Part shown: one piece after another, positions 53,505 to 61,982 of the stretch
How the letters are laid out: each line of letters starts with the position of its first letter
How positions within the stretch are numbered: position 1 is the stretch's first letter
Assembly (NCBI RefSeq): GCF_018413645.1
Contig: NZ_JAHCDA010000005.1
Coordinates: 239,017 to 303,016 of the forward strand
DNA: 64,000 nt
Direction: 5' to 3'
From: Roseococcus pinisoli
GTDB lineage: Bacteria; Pseudomonadota; Alphaproteobacteria; Acetobacterales; Acetobacteraceae
Notes under the pieces: generated by a model
The model's input: the letters and a program-made list of their open reading frames with translations, nothing else
Database searches by the model: none
Told to the model about the DNA's origin: nothing
Position numbers and translations under genes: made by a program

Positions 53505-54012
53505 TCAACCGGTGACGAAGGTCAGCAGGTCGGGGTTAATCACGTAGGCATGCGTGTCCCGTGGGGGTAGCCCTGATAAACCCTGAGCGTGCCGTTCCGC
53601 GGAAGCCGGACGGACTTCAGCGCGGAATTGGCGATCGGCACGATCTGGTCGTCGTCGCCATGCATCACCAGCGTGGGAACGGTAATCGCACGCAGGTCAG
53701 CGGTCTGGTCGGTCTGGTCGATCTGGTCCGTCTCCGAGAAGGCCGTGATACCGTCGTAATGCGCCTTGGCGTTGCCCATCATGCCCTGACGCCACCAGTT
53801 CTGGATCACCCCCTGGTAGACCGTGGCGCCCTAGCGATTGAAGCCGTAGAAAGGCCCTGTCGGCACGTCGAGATAGAGTTGCGGGCGGTTGTCGGCGACG
53901 CCCTTGCGAAAGCCATCGAACACCTCGATCGGCAGGCCGTCCGGATTGTCCTCGGTCTTGAGCATCAGCGGCGGCACCGCGCTGACGAGCACCGCCTTGG
54001 CGACACGTCCGC
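53505..54012 (-). pseudogene. Alpha/beta hydrolase (non-heme haloperoxidase type), broken remnant
   Basis: The minus strand reads as the C-terminal half of a chloroperoxidase/arylesterase-like hydrolase: [54 protein letters not shown] and VPTLVMHGDDDQIVPI (catalytic Asp loop), then GYPHG with the catalytic His. A TAG (53831-53833) interrupts FNR|GATVYQ, and a frameshift near 53545 separates GYPHG from the proper end VINPDLLTFVTG. DQIDQTDQT is a small expansion. The N-terminal half is missing; at about 54010 the sequence changes to a different gene family. Confidence 0.7.
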
Positions 54013-54210
54013 CCGGTCGGCAAATTCACTCCCGGCCGCGGGGGGGGGAAGCCGCGGCGCCTCCCGGGCGAGATCCGACAGCGTGGCAAGGTTGAGCCGC
54101 TGTGCCGTGGCCGCGGTGACCAGGAGCGCATTGCCGTTGTCGATGCCGGAGGGGACGATCCAGTCCAGATCGAAGCGCGCGGTATAGCCGGCCCGGATCG
54201 CACTAACCAC
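54006..54210 (-). pseudogene. Fragment of a glycine-betaine/OsmF-type ABC binding protein
   Basis: A 65-residue stretch in another frame reads RFDLDWIVPSGIDNGNALLV, TAQRLNLATLSDLAREAP and [12 protein letters not shown]. It resembles the middle of OpuAC/OsmF quaternary-amine binding proteins. It has no start, no rest of the gene, and runs directly into the hydrolase remnant at about 54010. Family assignment is by eye and moderately sure. Confidence 0.5.
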
Positions 54211-54701
54211 CGCGCAGGTATTGGTTAAAAGCGGGCCAATGTTGAGCCATCCGGAACGAAAACTAGAGCCGATGCTCCTGATATCAGCTTGCGGACTGCG
54301 CCCCACGTTTGTCCGAAAAGCGTAGACAAACGCGGAGGTCGAGCCGTAACGAGCTTTATCGCTATTTGTGCCACGTCGGGCCGCTGCCGAGCAACTCGCC
54401 GCTTTGAACACCTGGAGGTAACGTCGCCAAGATCGCAGGCTCATCCCGAGCTCTGCTTCGAAGTGCCTGGTCGGGGAGCCGCTCCGACACCCTCCGGCCA
54501 GCTTTCGCTCCAGCGAGCCAACTGTCCGAGAGCGGCGTGGAGCGGAAGGACACCCCTCCGGCCTGAGGCGGAAGTATCGGTTTCAGGCATCCCACGCACG
54601 TAAGCAGTCATGAACAGCGGCCAAATGAATTGGCTGATGATCACCCAGCCGGCCATGAGCGCGCCAGCAAAGCTGAGCCCGGCCTTCTACCGCTCGCCCC
54701 C
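54211..54701. other. Unassigned interval with one inverted repeat
   Basis: No convincing gene. CGTTTGTC (54306-54313) and GACAAACG (54325-54332) form perfect 8-bp arms around an 11-nt loop. Short frames on both strands show no family resemblance. Lower G+C and proximity to gene fragments suggest decayed mobile DNA. Confidence 0.5.
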
Positions 54702-55670
54702 TTAAACGTCCGCCCGTATATTCCGCTTCCGTACAAGATCAGTCCATCGGCCCGCTTCGTGCCGCATGAACACGTCGAACTGCTCCGGCGTCATGTCTCC
54801 CGGAACAAACGCGCGCTGGGCCAACTGCCCGCGCACATCCGGCAGACGCATAATCTCCTGCACCTCGGCCGAGATTTGCCGCACAATCTCCGGCGAAGTG
54901 CCATGACGCGCGACGAGGCCGTACCAGGAACTGGCCTCGTAGTTTGCAAAGCCCTGCTCCGCGATGGTCGGCACGTCGGGCAGAATGGAAAGCCGCTGTG
55001 CGCCGGTGATGCCTATCGCGCGCAGGCGGCCGTCCGCGATGTGCTGAAGGCTGCTACTGTCGAACATGGCCGAAACGCGTCCCGAAAGCAGATCACTATG
55101 CGCCGGCGCACTGCCGCCATAGGCGATCGGGTTCACGCGTGTGCCTGTCATCTCATAAAGCAACTCACCAGCAAGATGTGTGATGGTGCCGACGCCTGTA
55201 TGGGCCACGGCGACTTCGCCTGGGCGCCGGCGCAGCTCCGCCACAAATTCCTGAACATTCCGCGCAGGAAAAAACGGGTGCACCACCAGGATGTTCGGTG
55301 CCGAGGAGATCAGACCGACCGCCATGAAGTCACCAAAGGGCTCATAGGGCAAATTCGCGATCAGCGCCGGGTTGAGCGCGAAGTTGAGCGAGACGACGAG
55401 ATAGCTGGTGCCGTCCGCCGGCGCGCGCTGCACCGACTGCGTGGCGATGAGCGTATTGCCACCGGGCCGATTCTCCACCACCACGGGAGTGCCAAGCTTC
55501 TCCGTCAGCCGCTGTGCTACCGTTCTTGCGGAGACATCGGCGGCACCACCGGCGGTATAGGCGACGACGATGCGGATTGGCTTATCGATCAGCCGCGATT
55601 GTGCGCGAGCGACGAGGGGCGCGGAGAGCGCGCCGCCAATCATGAGGCGTCTTGTTGTTTTCATTGTCAT
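54702..55670 (-). CDS. Bug/TctC-family substrate-binding protein
   Basis: Periplasmic binding protein of 322 aa with signal peptide MTMKTTRRLMIGGALSAPLV and cleavage near ARAQS. Motifs are IRIVVAYTAGGAADVSARTV, ENRPGGNTLIATQSV and VAVAHTGVGTITHLAGELL. GGAGG precedes the first ATG; ATG 55664 is an alternative. It is the last gene after the ferredoxin reductase (22-nt gap) in the amidohydrolase/Rieske operon, so it probably binds the pathway's aromatic or carboxylate substrate. No TctAB nearby. Confidence 0.92.
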   Translation of the reverse strand: MTMKTTRRLMIGGALSAPLVARAQSRLIDKPIRIVVAYTAGGAADVSARTVAQRLTEKLGTPVVVENRPGGNTLIATQSVQRAPADGTSYLVVSLNFALNPALIANLPYEPFGDFMAVGLISSAPNILVVHPFFPARNVQEFVAELRRRPGEVAVAHTGVGTITHLAGELLYEMTGTRVNPIAYGGSAPAHSDLLSGRVSAMFDSSSLQHIADGRLRAIGITGAQRLSILPDVPTIAEQGFANYEASSWYGLVARHGTSPEIVRQISAEVQEIMRLPDVRGQLAQRAFVPGDMTPEQFDVFMRHEAGRWTDLVRKRNIRADV

Positions 55671-55692
55671 TGTCCTCCCGAGATTTGGACGA

Positions 55693-56895
55693 TCAGCAGA
55701 GCTGGCGAAGCGCCACCGAGGGATCGAGCAGCCGGTTGCGCTGGATCGGTTTCTCCGCGGCGATAATCCGACGTAGGGGCGTTGCCTCGCGCCCGTTATC
55801 GATCAGCACGGCGCTGTGGACTCGCTCCTCAGGATCGACGCCGAAGTAGATCAGCCGGCCTCCATCTTCGCGCTCCAGCCATTCGAGTGCGGCGCTATGC
55901 GTGCCCAGGATCTGGACATTGCGGCCGTATTGGTCGGTCCAGTGCCAGGGCAGCTCCGCATAGGGTTTCTGTTCCCCGCAAAGGGCATTTGCGACTGCTA
56001 CAGGCTGGTGCTGCGCGACCTGCCATGTCTCGAAGCGGACGTGCCGGCCGGCTCCCCTTTGCCAGATCCGCGCCACCTCTCCGGCTGCGAAGACATGCGG
56101 GTGCGAGGTGCGCCCGTCAGCATCCGTTAGGATGCCGTCGTCCACGGCAATGCCGGCATCGAGCGCAAGCTCCATGTTGGGTATGGCGCCGACGGCGACG
56201 AGAAGCAGATCGGCCGATACCTCGCCCTTTCCGGTTACAAGATGGATTGCATCGGGTTGTGGCCGAATGGCGGTTAGCGGACAGCCGAACTCGAGCACGA
56301 CGCCGGCCGCCCGATGCCAGGCCTCGATCCGCGCGCTGACCGCCTCCGGCACGCAGCGCGCCATGGCGCGCTCTCCCATCTCCAGCACAGTCACCGCACA
56401 ACCGAGCTGGATGGCGGCCGCCGCGACCTCAAGGCCGATGAGCCCAGCGCCAGCCACGACGAGCCGCAGTCCCGTCCGCAGCCGCGCTCGCAGCGCCCTG
56501 GCATCGGCAATGCTACGGAGCGTCAGCACGCGCGGATCGTCGGCACCGGGAATCCGGAGGCCTCGTGCCCGTGCCCCAGTCGCGATCACCAAGGAATCGT
56601 AGGCGATGCACTCCCCCGCCGCCGTCTCCAGGCGTGCCGCACCGAGGTCGATCCTGGTCACCTTTTCTCCAAGCCGGAGCGCTATCCGCTGCGCCTCGTA
56701 GACCTCGGCAGCGCGCTGCATGAGGCCGCGCGGACGCTCCTCACCCAGCAGGACCTCCTTCGAAAGCGGTGGTCGGTCGTAAGGCGGCTCCGTCTCCTCG
56801 CCGAGCAGAAGGATCTCACGCTCGGCATCCAACCCACGAAGTAGTTCCGCCGTACGGCGGCCCGCCTGACCGGCGCCGATAATGGCGGTCCGCAT
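55693..56895 (-). CDS. FAD-dependent ferredoxin reductase
   Basis: A 400-aa reductase of the HcaD/BphA4/rubredoxin-reductase type. The FAD motif is TAIIGAGQAGRRTAELL, with PPYDRPPLSKEVLLGEERP and LVIATGARARGLRIPG. The NAD motif is LVVAGAGLIGLEVAAAAIQL, and FAD contacts are VFAAGEVA and HWTDQYGRNVQILG. It moves electrons from NAD(P)H to a 2Fe-2S ferredoxin. Its ATG overlaps the stop of the Rieske ferredoxin gene (TGATG), so that protein is the likely partner. Confidence 0.92.
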   Translation of the reverse strand: MRTAIIGAGQAGRRTAELLRGLDAEREILLLGEETEPPYDRPPLSKEVLLGEERPRGLMQRAAEVYEAQRIALRLGEKVTRIDLGAARLETAAGECIAYDSLVIATGARARGLRIPGADDPRVLTLRSIADARALRARLRTGLRLVVAGAGLIGLEVAAAAIQLGCAVTVLEMGERAMARCVPEAVSARIEAWHRAAGVVLEFGCPLTAIRPQPDAIHLVTGKGEVSADLLLVAVGAIPNMELALDAGIAVDDGILTDADGRTSHPHVFAAGEVARIWQRGAGRHVRFETWQVAQHQPVAVANALCGEQKPYAELPWHWTDQYGRNVQILGTHSAALEWLEREDGGRLIYFGVDPEERVHSAVLIDNGREATPLRRIIAAEKPIQRNRLLDPSVALRQLC

Positions 56896-57200
56896 CAGAG
56901 CTGGAACTGCACCACGCCGCCGTCGATGCGCGTGGGATAGATAGCCAAGTCGACCTCTGCTGGCTCGTCCAGTGCCTTGCCGGAACGGATGTCAAAACAG
57001 GCCTGATGCAGGGGACATTCGATCTTCCCCTCCTCGCAGAAGCCGTCGGAGAGCAACGCGTATTCATGCGTGCAAACGTCGCTGATAGCGTAGAAGCCGT
57101 CGGCGAGACGGAAGACCGCGACGCGGTCCTCTCCCACCTGAACCACCTTGGGCACGTCCATCTCGAATTCGCCTTCCGGCGCCACGTCGTGCCACGCCAT
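56895..57200 (-). CDS. Rieske-type ferredoxin
   Basis: A 101-aa protein from ATG 57200. The Rieske cluster ligands are CTH in SDVCTHEYALLSDG and CPLH in IECPLHQACFD. Compact size and lack of a catalytic domain match the ferredoxin component of ring-hydroxylating dioxygenase systems. It is overlapped by the reductase gene on one side and by the larger Rieske gene on the other (stop and start share base 57200). Confidence 0.92.
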   Translation of the reverse strand: MAWHDVAPEGEFEMDVPKVVQVGEDRVAVFRLADGFYAISDVCTHEYALLSDGFCEEGKIECPLHQACFDIRSGKALDEPAEVDLAIYPTRIDGGVVQFQL

Positions 57201-57634
57201 CACTTCATCTCGATCAGCACGTATTGACCTTCCACCGAAACCGGGAACGTTTCCGCCACGAAGGGCCCTTCGGCCAGCTCCGCGCCGTCCTTCACCGTTA
57301 CGGCATAGGAGCGCGCCTTGATGCTGTCCGGGTCGCAGTAGGACTGTCCGGTCCGGATATCGAACTCCCAACCATGCCAGGGGCATTGCAGCATCTCGAA
57401 GGGCCGCGAGCGTTCGTAGACACCGGGTTCCTTGGAACGGATCAGACCTACCAGCTTGCCATGACACAGACTGCCACCTTCGTGCGGGCAGACATTGCTG
57501 ATGGCGAAGTACTCGCCATCCACGTGGAAGAGCGCGATCGGCCGCCCCTTCACCTTCACAAGCTTGCTGCCGTTCTCGGGAATATCTCCAACCTTGGCGA
57601 CGACATGCCGCGTCAGGTTCGCCGCCGCGCTCAT
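57200..57634 (-). CDS. Rieske [2Fe-2S] protein
   Basis: A 144-aa protein with a second Rieske cluster: CPHEGGSLC and LQCPWHGWEFDIRTGQ. It is longer than a plain ferredoxin, with an insert between the two ligand pairs (LVGLIRSKEPGVYERSRPF), as in the Rieske domain of oxygenase alpha subunits. The iron-binding catalytic domain is absent, however. It may be a stand-alone electron carrier or a subunit that associates with the amidohydrolases. ATG overlaps the amidohydrolase stop by 4 nt. Confidence 0.88.
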   Translation of the reverse strand: MSAAANLTRHVVAKVGDIPENGSKLVKVKGRPIALFHVDGEYFAISNVCPHEGGSLCHGKLVGLIRSKEPGVYERSRPFEMLQCPWHGWEFDIRTGQSYCDPDSIKARSYAVTVKDGAELAEGPFVAETFPVSVEGQYVLIEMK

Positions 57635-58743
57635 ACCAGCCGCTCTCCGTAGATCGCCTCGGCATTACCTGCGAAGACACCGCGCTTCTCGGCCTCGCTC
57701 ATCCGAATCTTGAAGGCGTGGCGGGGATCGTCCGAATCCCAATGCGGATAGTCGGAAGCGAAGACAATCTTGTCCCAGCCCATCCAGTCGAGCATCTGAC
57801 GCAGCTGCTCCGGCTTCTCCGGCTCTTCCATGGGCTGAGTCGTCCACCAGAAGTTACGGCGGAGATACTCGGACGGCTTCATCTTCAGGTGCGGCACCTC
57901 GCCGCGGAAGCGCTCGAAGAGCCCGTCCATCCGCCAGCCGAGCGGCGCGGCCCAGGCGAAACCGCCTTCGACCACCACGATTTTCAGATTCGGGAGGCGC
58001 TCCGTCACGCCCTCGATGATGAAGCTGGTCACCATGGCGTGCAGGCTCATGGAGACGGCCTGGTGCTCCTCGAAATAGAAGGATGGCCCGCCGCCGGCCG
58101 TCACCGCGTGGCCGTTATTGCCCGAATTGTGCAGGCCAAGCGGGAAGCCATGATGGGCAGCGGCCTCGTAGATGCGCCAGTAGCGCTTGCGACCCAGCGG
58201 CTCGATGGGTCGCGTCACCAGCGCGACCTGCGCGAAGCCCTTCATCTTCGCGCAGCGCTCGATCTCGGCGACGGCGCCGTCAGCGTCCTCAGCCATGACG
58301 GTGATAGTACCCTTGAGGCGCGGCTCGGGCTCGATCCACTCCGCCACCTGCCAATCATTGATGGCGCGGCAGACGGCATGGGCGCAGTCGATATTCCGTT
58401 CGTCCAGTGCACGCGGAAAAAGCGGAAAGAGCATCCCGCGATCGATGCCGTTCGCGTCCAGGTGCTGGCGCTGCATCATCGCGAGATCCGAACCCGGCGG
58501 ACTGCCATCCTCGGGCCAGGCGTCGCGGCGGGCGAGTTGCGGTGTGGCCTTGGGGAAGGCGGTGGACGAGACAAAGGCCTGGCGGAAGCGTTGGCCGAAG
58601 CTGTCCAAATGCTCGCGCCAGCGGGCCGACATGTAGGGGTGAAGATCCTTCATGGAGCGCACGGTCGGGTGGATGTCGCAGTCCACAAGTTTGATCGCGG
58701 CATCTTTGGACTTCGAGGGCGTTTGAAGCGTCGAGCTACTCAT
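57631..58743 (-). CDS. Amidohydrolase family 2 protein (ACMSD-like), second copy
   Basis: A 370-aa TIM-barrel metal-dependent hydrolase/decarboxylase. ATG 58743 is preferred (TGATG coupling with the upstream gene); GTG 58746 is possible. N-terminal DCDIHPTVRS carries only one His of the usual HxH. HNSGNNGH and the C-terminal FASDYPHWDSDDP (catalytic Asp) follow. In place of the SHxGG His the sequence reads VVVEGGFAW. Relatives decarboxylate or hydrolyse aromatic acids. It lies in an operon with a paralogue, two Rieske proteins and a reductase. Confidence 0.88.
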   Translation of the reverse strand: MSSSTLQTPSKSKDAAIKLVDCDIHPTVRSMKDLHPYMSARWREHLDSFGQRFRQAFVSSTAFPKATPQLARRDAWPEDGSPPGSDLAMMQRQHLDANGIDRGMLFPLFPRALDERNIDCAHAVCRAINDWQVAEWIEPEPRLKGTITVMAEDADGAVAEIERCAKMKGFAQVALVTRPIEPLGRKRYWRIYEAAAHHGFPLGLHNSGNNGHAVTAGGGPSFYFEEHQAVSMSLHAMVTSFIIEGVTERLPNLKIVVVEGGFAWAAPLGWRMDGLFERFRGEVPHLKMKPSEYLRRNFWWTTQPMEEPEKPEQLRQMLDWMGWDKIVFASDYPHWDSDDPRHAFKIRMSEAEKRGVFAGNAEAIYGERLV

Positions 58744-59810
58744 CACACAGCCTCCTTCAGGCGCGGATAGGTGGCGAGAGGCGTCTCCCGTAGGGCCTTG
58801 GCGAGCAGAGAGGCCGGCAAACCACGCGTGGGATCATCGCCGTCGAAGCGCCAGTGCGGGTAGTCGGTGGAAAAGAGAAAGATGTCGTCAGCCTCAATCT
58901 GCTCCAGCAACTGGTCGAGCTGTGTGGGATCCTGCGGCAAGTCCCAGGTCTGCAGCGAGAAGCGCACGCGATCGCGTACAATGGCCGCCGGCGAGGCATC
59001 TACCCAGGGAATCTCCTTGCGCATGCCGCGCCACATTTTGGTCCCGCGCCAGAAGAAGCTTGGCAGCCAGGCGATACCGGATTCCAGCAGAACAACCCGA
59101 AGCGCCGGGAACTTGGTGAAAACACCTTCGGCAATCAGGCTGAGGAGCTGGCTCTGGAACGTCAGCGTGAAGCTGCAATGCTCCTCGTAGAGCGTGGAGG
59201 GCCAGCCATTGGCTGTCGGAGCGTGCCGCATGGCGCTGCCGGCATGAATGGCGATGGGCAGACCGTGCTTCTCGGCGGCCTTGAAGATGGGCCAATGGTG
59301 GCGCTGCCCCAGCAGCGCCTCGTGCGCGCCCAGGACCAGGATCTGCACGAAGCGGCGGTCCGGCGCCCATCGCTCGATCTCGTCCACCGCGAGCTCGACG
59401 TTCTGGATCGGAATGACGATGGAGGCGCGCAGCCGATCATCCTTGTCGAGCCATTCGGCTGCCATCCAGGCATTGGTGGCGCGACAGATCGCGGCGCTGA
59501 GGTCGGCGCTGTACATGGCCGGACCGCCGTAGAGGCAGTTAAGGACGCCATGGCTGATCCCGAAGGCATCCAGCGCCTGGGACTGCATGTCGGCGAGCGT
59601 GGAGCCCGGCTTGCGGCCAGGGACACGCCAGTCGGGCCGCGCGCTGATGGGTGCGTTGGGGGGATAGTAAGCGAGGTCGAGCCCATCCACGCCACGGGCG
59701 TCGATCACTTCCTGCCAATGCGCATCGAAGTAGGGGAGCAGTGCCTTCATGCCAGGCACCGCAGGATGGATGTCGCAGTCGATCAGACCGGTGGCGGCGA
59801 TATGCCCCAT
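58743..59810 (-). CDS. Amidohydrolase family 2 protein (ACMSD-like), first copy
   Basis: A 355-aa paralogue of the next gene and first in the operon. Motifs are LIDCDIHPAVPGMKALLPYF, LPIAIHAGSAMRH, VVLLESGIAWLPSFFWRGTK and FSTDYPHWRFDGDDP. As in the paralogue, Glu (LLESG) occupies the place of the usual metal-binding His. The substrate is probably an aromatic or heterocyclic acid. An operator-like palindrome sits 56 bp upstream. Confidence 0.88.
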   Translation of the reverse strand: MGHIAATGLIDCDIHPAVPGMKALLPYFDAHWQEVIDARGVDGLDLAYYPPNAPISARPDWRVPGRKPGSTLADMQSQALDAFGISHGVLNCLYGGPAMYSADLSAAICRATNAWMAAEWLDKDDRLRASIVIPIQNVELAVDEIERWAPDRRFVQILVLGAHEALLGQRHHWPIFKAAEKHGLPIAIHAGSAMRHAPTANGWPSTLYEEHCSFTLTFQSQLLSLIAEGVFTKFPALRVVLLESGIAWLPSFFWRGTKMWRGMRKEIPWVDASPAAIVRDRVRFSLQTWDLPQDPTQLDQLLEQIEADDIFLFSTDYPHWRFDGDDPTRGLPASLLAKALRETPLATYPRLKEAV

Positions 59811-59859
59811 CCGAGAATCTCCCTGGATAAGCGCGGATTGGTCCGCTCCAATTTTCCGG

Positions 59860-59888
59860 AGGCTATAAGTTCAAAACTTACGAGTCAA
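59860..59888 (-). promoter_or_regulatory. Promoter and operator of the amidohydrolase/Rieske operon
   Basis: On the minus strand TTGACT (59888-59883) is followed after 15 nt by TATAGC (59867-59862). The palindrome TAAGTT-CAA-AACTTA (59866-59880) fills the spacer, the place for a repressor. It lies upstream of the first amidohydrolase and against the stop of the TetR gene. Confidence 0.5.
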
Positions 59889-60556
59889 TAAGTTTCAGGG
59901 GCGCCGACATCAAGCCCATTGCGCTTCGCAGCCATTCCCCAGCTGCGCTCGATCAGATCGAGCTGAGCGGCATAGTGCTGTGACAGTCCACTAAATCCGC
60001 CGCTGTCGCGGGAGATATGAACGGCATAGAGGAAGCAACTGGCCATCAGGCGACCGAGCTGCTGGCATGGGGCCTCTGGCCGCAGCTCGCCCTCGGCTAC
60101 GGCCTTTTCCATGCCGATGATCGCGCTGGCCTGAATGTCGCGGCGAAAAGCTACGATCCGCTCACGCATCAGGTCATCCAATGCCTCGCCCTCTGCAGAC
60201 AGGCGGGTGATGAGGCTCCAGGAATTGCCTTCATTTCCCTGAGGATTGAGGCGGGTGAAGGCTTCACGATTGAACGCGACTGTGGCCTCAACCTTCGCCG
60301 CAAGGCCGTTGGCGGCGGTCCAAATGCCGCGATACCTCCCACCGACCTGCTCGATGTAGTCATGCATCACGGTCGCGACGAGACGCGCCTTCGGTCCGAA
60401 ATGGTAGTGGATGTTCGTTGTGGTGATCTCGAGCTCCTGCGCGATGTCGCCATAGCTCACCCCACGATAACCCCGCAGCATCAGCAGCCTCGTGGCCACG
60501 CGCTTGATTTCATCACGCATGGGCACCCGGCTGGGCATCTCCACCTGCTCGCTCAT
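59885..60556 (-). CDS. TetR/AcrR family regulator
   Basis: A 223-aa regulator from ATG 60556; the open frame runs further upstream but overlaps the next promoter. HTH: VSYGDIAQELEITTTNIHYH. The long ligand domain has YIEQVGGRYRGIWTAANGLA and SWSLITRLSAEGEALDDLMR. It is upstream of and co-directional with the amidohydrolase operon and divergent from a Bug gene, so it may control both. The palindrome at 59866-59880 is a candidate site. Confidence 0.87.
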   Translation of the reverse strand: MSEQVEMPSRVPMRDEIKRVATRLLMLRGYRGVSYGDIAQELEITTTNIHYHFGPKARLVATVMHDYIEQVGGRYRGIWTAANGLAAKVEATVAFNREAFTRLNPQGNEGNSWSLITRLSAEGEALDDLMRERIVAFRRDIQASAIIGMEKAVAEGELRPEAPCQQLGRLMASCFLYAVHISRDSGGFSGLSQHYAAQLDLIERSWGMAAKRNGLDVGAPETY

Positions 60557-60668
60557 CTGGCATCCCCCCCCCGCATTCGGGCAATAGTCTTGACGCATAA
60601 GTAAGTGCCGGGCTTCATCAGGCCAACAAGCGGCGGAAGCGCCGATAATTGTCCGGAGGAATAGTCCC

Positions 60669-61634
60669 ATGTCCTTGATCCTATCACGGCGCGCGAGTCT
60701 GGCAGGCGGCCTCGCCACTCTGACCACTCCAGCGCTCGCGCAATCCCGCTTCCCCGAGCGCCCACTGCGCATCATCGTCCCCGTCGCCGCCGGCGGCATC
60801 TCCGACACGATCTCCCGTTACCTCGCGGAGACCTTGCGTCCCGATCTCGGCCAGCCGGTCGTTGTGGAAAATCGGCCGGGTGCGAATGGCATCCTGGCCA
60901 GCGAGGCGATCGCTCGATCGGCGCCGGATGGTTACACGATCGGCTACATGCTCTACGCCGCGATGACGCTGAACCCGCTCCTAATCCCGAGCCTATCCTA
61001 CCGGATGACGGATTTCCTGCCGCTCACGCCGACCTTCAAGGCACCGATGGTCTTGGCGGTCGGCAGGAACGTTCCGGTGAACAATGTCCGTGAGTTCGTC
61101 GACTACGTGAAGCGCCAGGGCACGCTCAGCTACGGCACGCTCGGTCAGGCAAGCACAGGGCAGATCCTGATGGAGATGCTGCGTGGCCTGACCGGCATCG
61201 AGCTGGAGAATGTCGGCTATCGAGGCGAGACGCTGGCAGTGACCGACATGATCGGCGGCAACCTGCCCGCCGTCTGCATCTCCACGATGAATGCGCTGGA
61301 GCAGCATCGCGCGGGCAATGCGAAAATCATCGGGATCTCCACCCCCGAACGTTTGCCCGCGCTGCCAGATCTTCCCACTTTCGCCGAAGCGGGCTTCCCC
61401 ATCGATTACAGCTATTTCCATGGGCTTATGATGCCGGCCGGCACGCCGCTTCCTGTTGTCGAGCGTCTACATCGCAGCATTGGCGCTGCCTTGCAGAGTC
61501 CAGAACTCCGTCCACGCCTCACCCCAGACATGCAGCCCTTCGTCCTTAGTCCTGTCGAGTTCTCAGCCATGCTGCGTCAGGAAAGCTCGAAGCTCCGGGA
61601 GCTCGTGCAGGCGCGTGGGATTCGCTTGGAATAA
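60669..61634 (+). CDS. Bug/TctC-family substrate-binding protein
   Basis: Periplasmic binding protein of 321 aa. The signal is MSLILSRRASLAGGLATLTT with cleavage near ALAQS, then FPERPLRIIVPVAAGGISDT, ENRPGANGILASEAI and LSYGTLGQASTGQILMEML. GGAGGA precedes the ATG. It is divergent from the TetR gene and possibly coregulated with the Bug gene at the end of the amidohydrolase operon. No TctAB in the region. Confidence 0.92.
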   Translation: MSLILSRRASLAGGLATLTTPALAQSRFPERPLRIIVPVAAGGISDTISRYLAETLRPDLGQPVVVENRPGANGILASEAIARSAPDGYTIGYMLYAAMTLNPLLIPSLSYRMTDFLPLTPTFKAPMVLAVGRNVPVNNVREFVDYVKRQGTLSYGTLGQASTGQILMEMLRGLTGIELENVGYRGETLAVTDMIGGNLPAVCISTMNALEQHRAGNAKIIGISTPERLPALPDLPTFAEAGFPIDYSYFHGLMMPAGTPLPVVERLHRSIGAALQSPELRPRLTPDMQPFVLSPVEFSAMLRQESSKLRELVQARGIRLE

Positions 61635-61982
61635 AGAAACGCCGGTTAGGAAGCGGGAACTGGCCGCCCCCGTGATCAGTAAACCAACACTTCGCTTGAG
61701 CCGCCTGACTAAGCTGAAGGGGGCTTTTCAAGTTGATCTCACTGGCATGACCGCGGACTGGTTGCTTTCGGCATCATCGGGCGACCATGGTGAGGTCTTT
61801 TCAGAGCGCAGAGCGGCGGGATTTAGCCGACGCCCGTCAGGCAGGTTCCAGGCGGTGGTGATGGGTAGCGGTCGCCTATTCAAGCCTGGTTCCGCAATGT
61901 CTGGGTCTCCGCAATCCCAATCCGGTTCAATGTAGGTCTAAGGTGGCCCTAGTGATGCCACCTGCCGCGTGGGAGAGCATGA
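61635..61982. other. Interval without a supported gene
   Basis: Nothing convincing seen in 348 bp. One frame from 61788 reads MVRSFQSAERRDLADARQAG and stops after 24 codons; it could be a fragment of something larger but matches no family I recognise. Confidence 0.5.
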
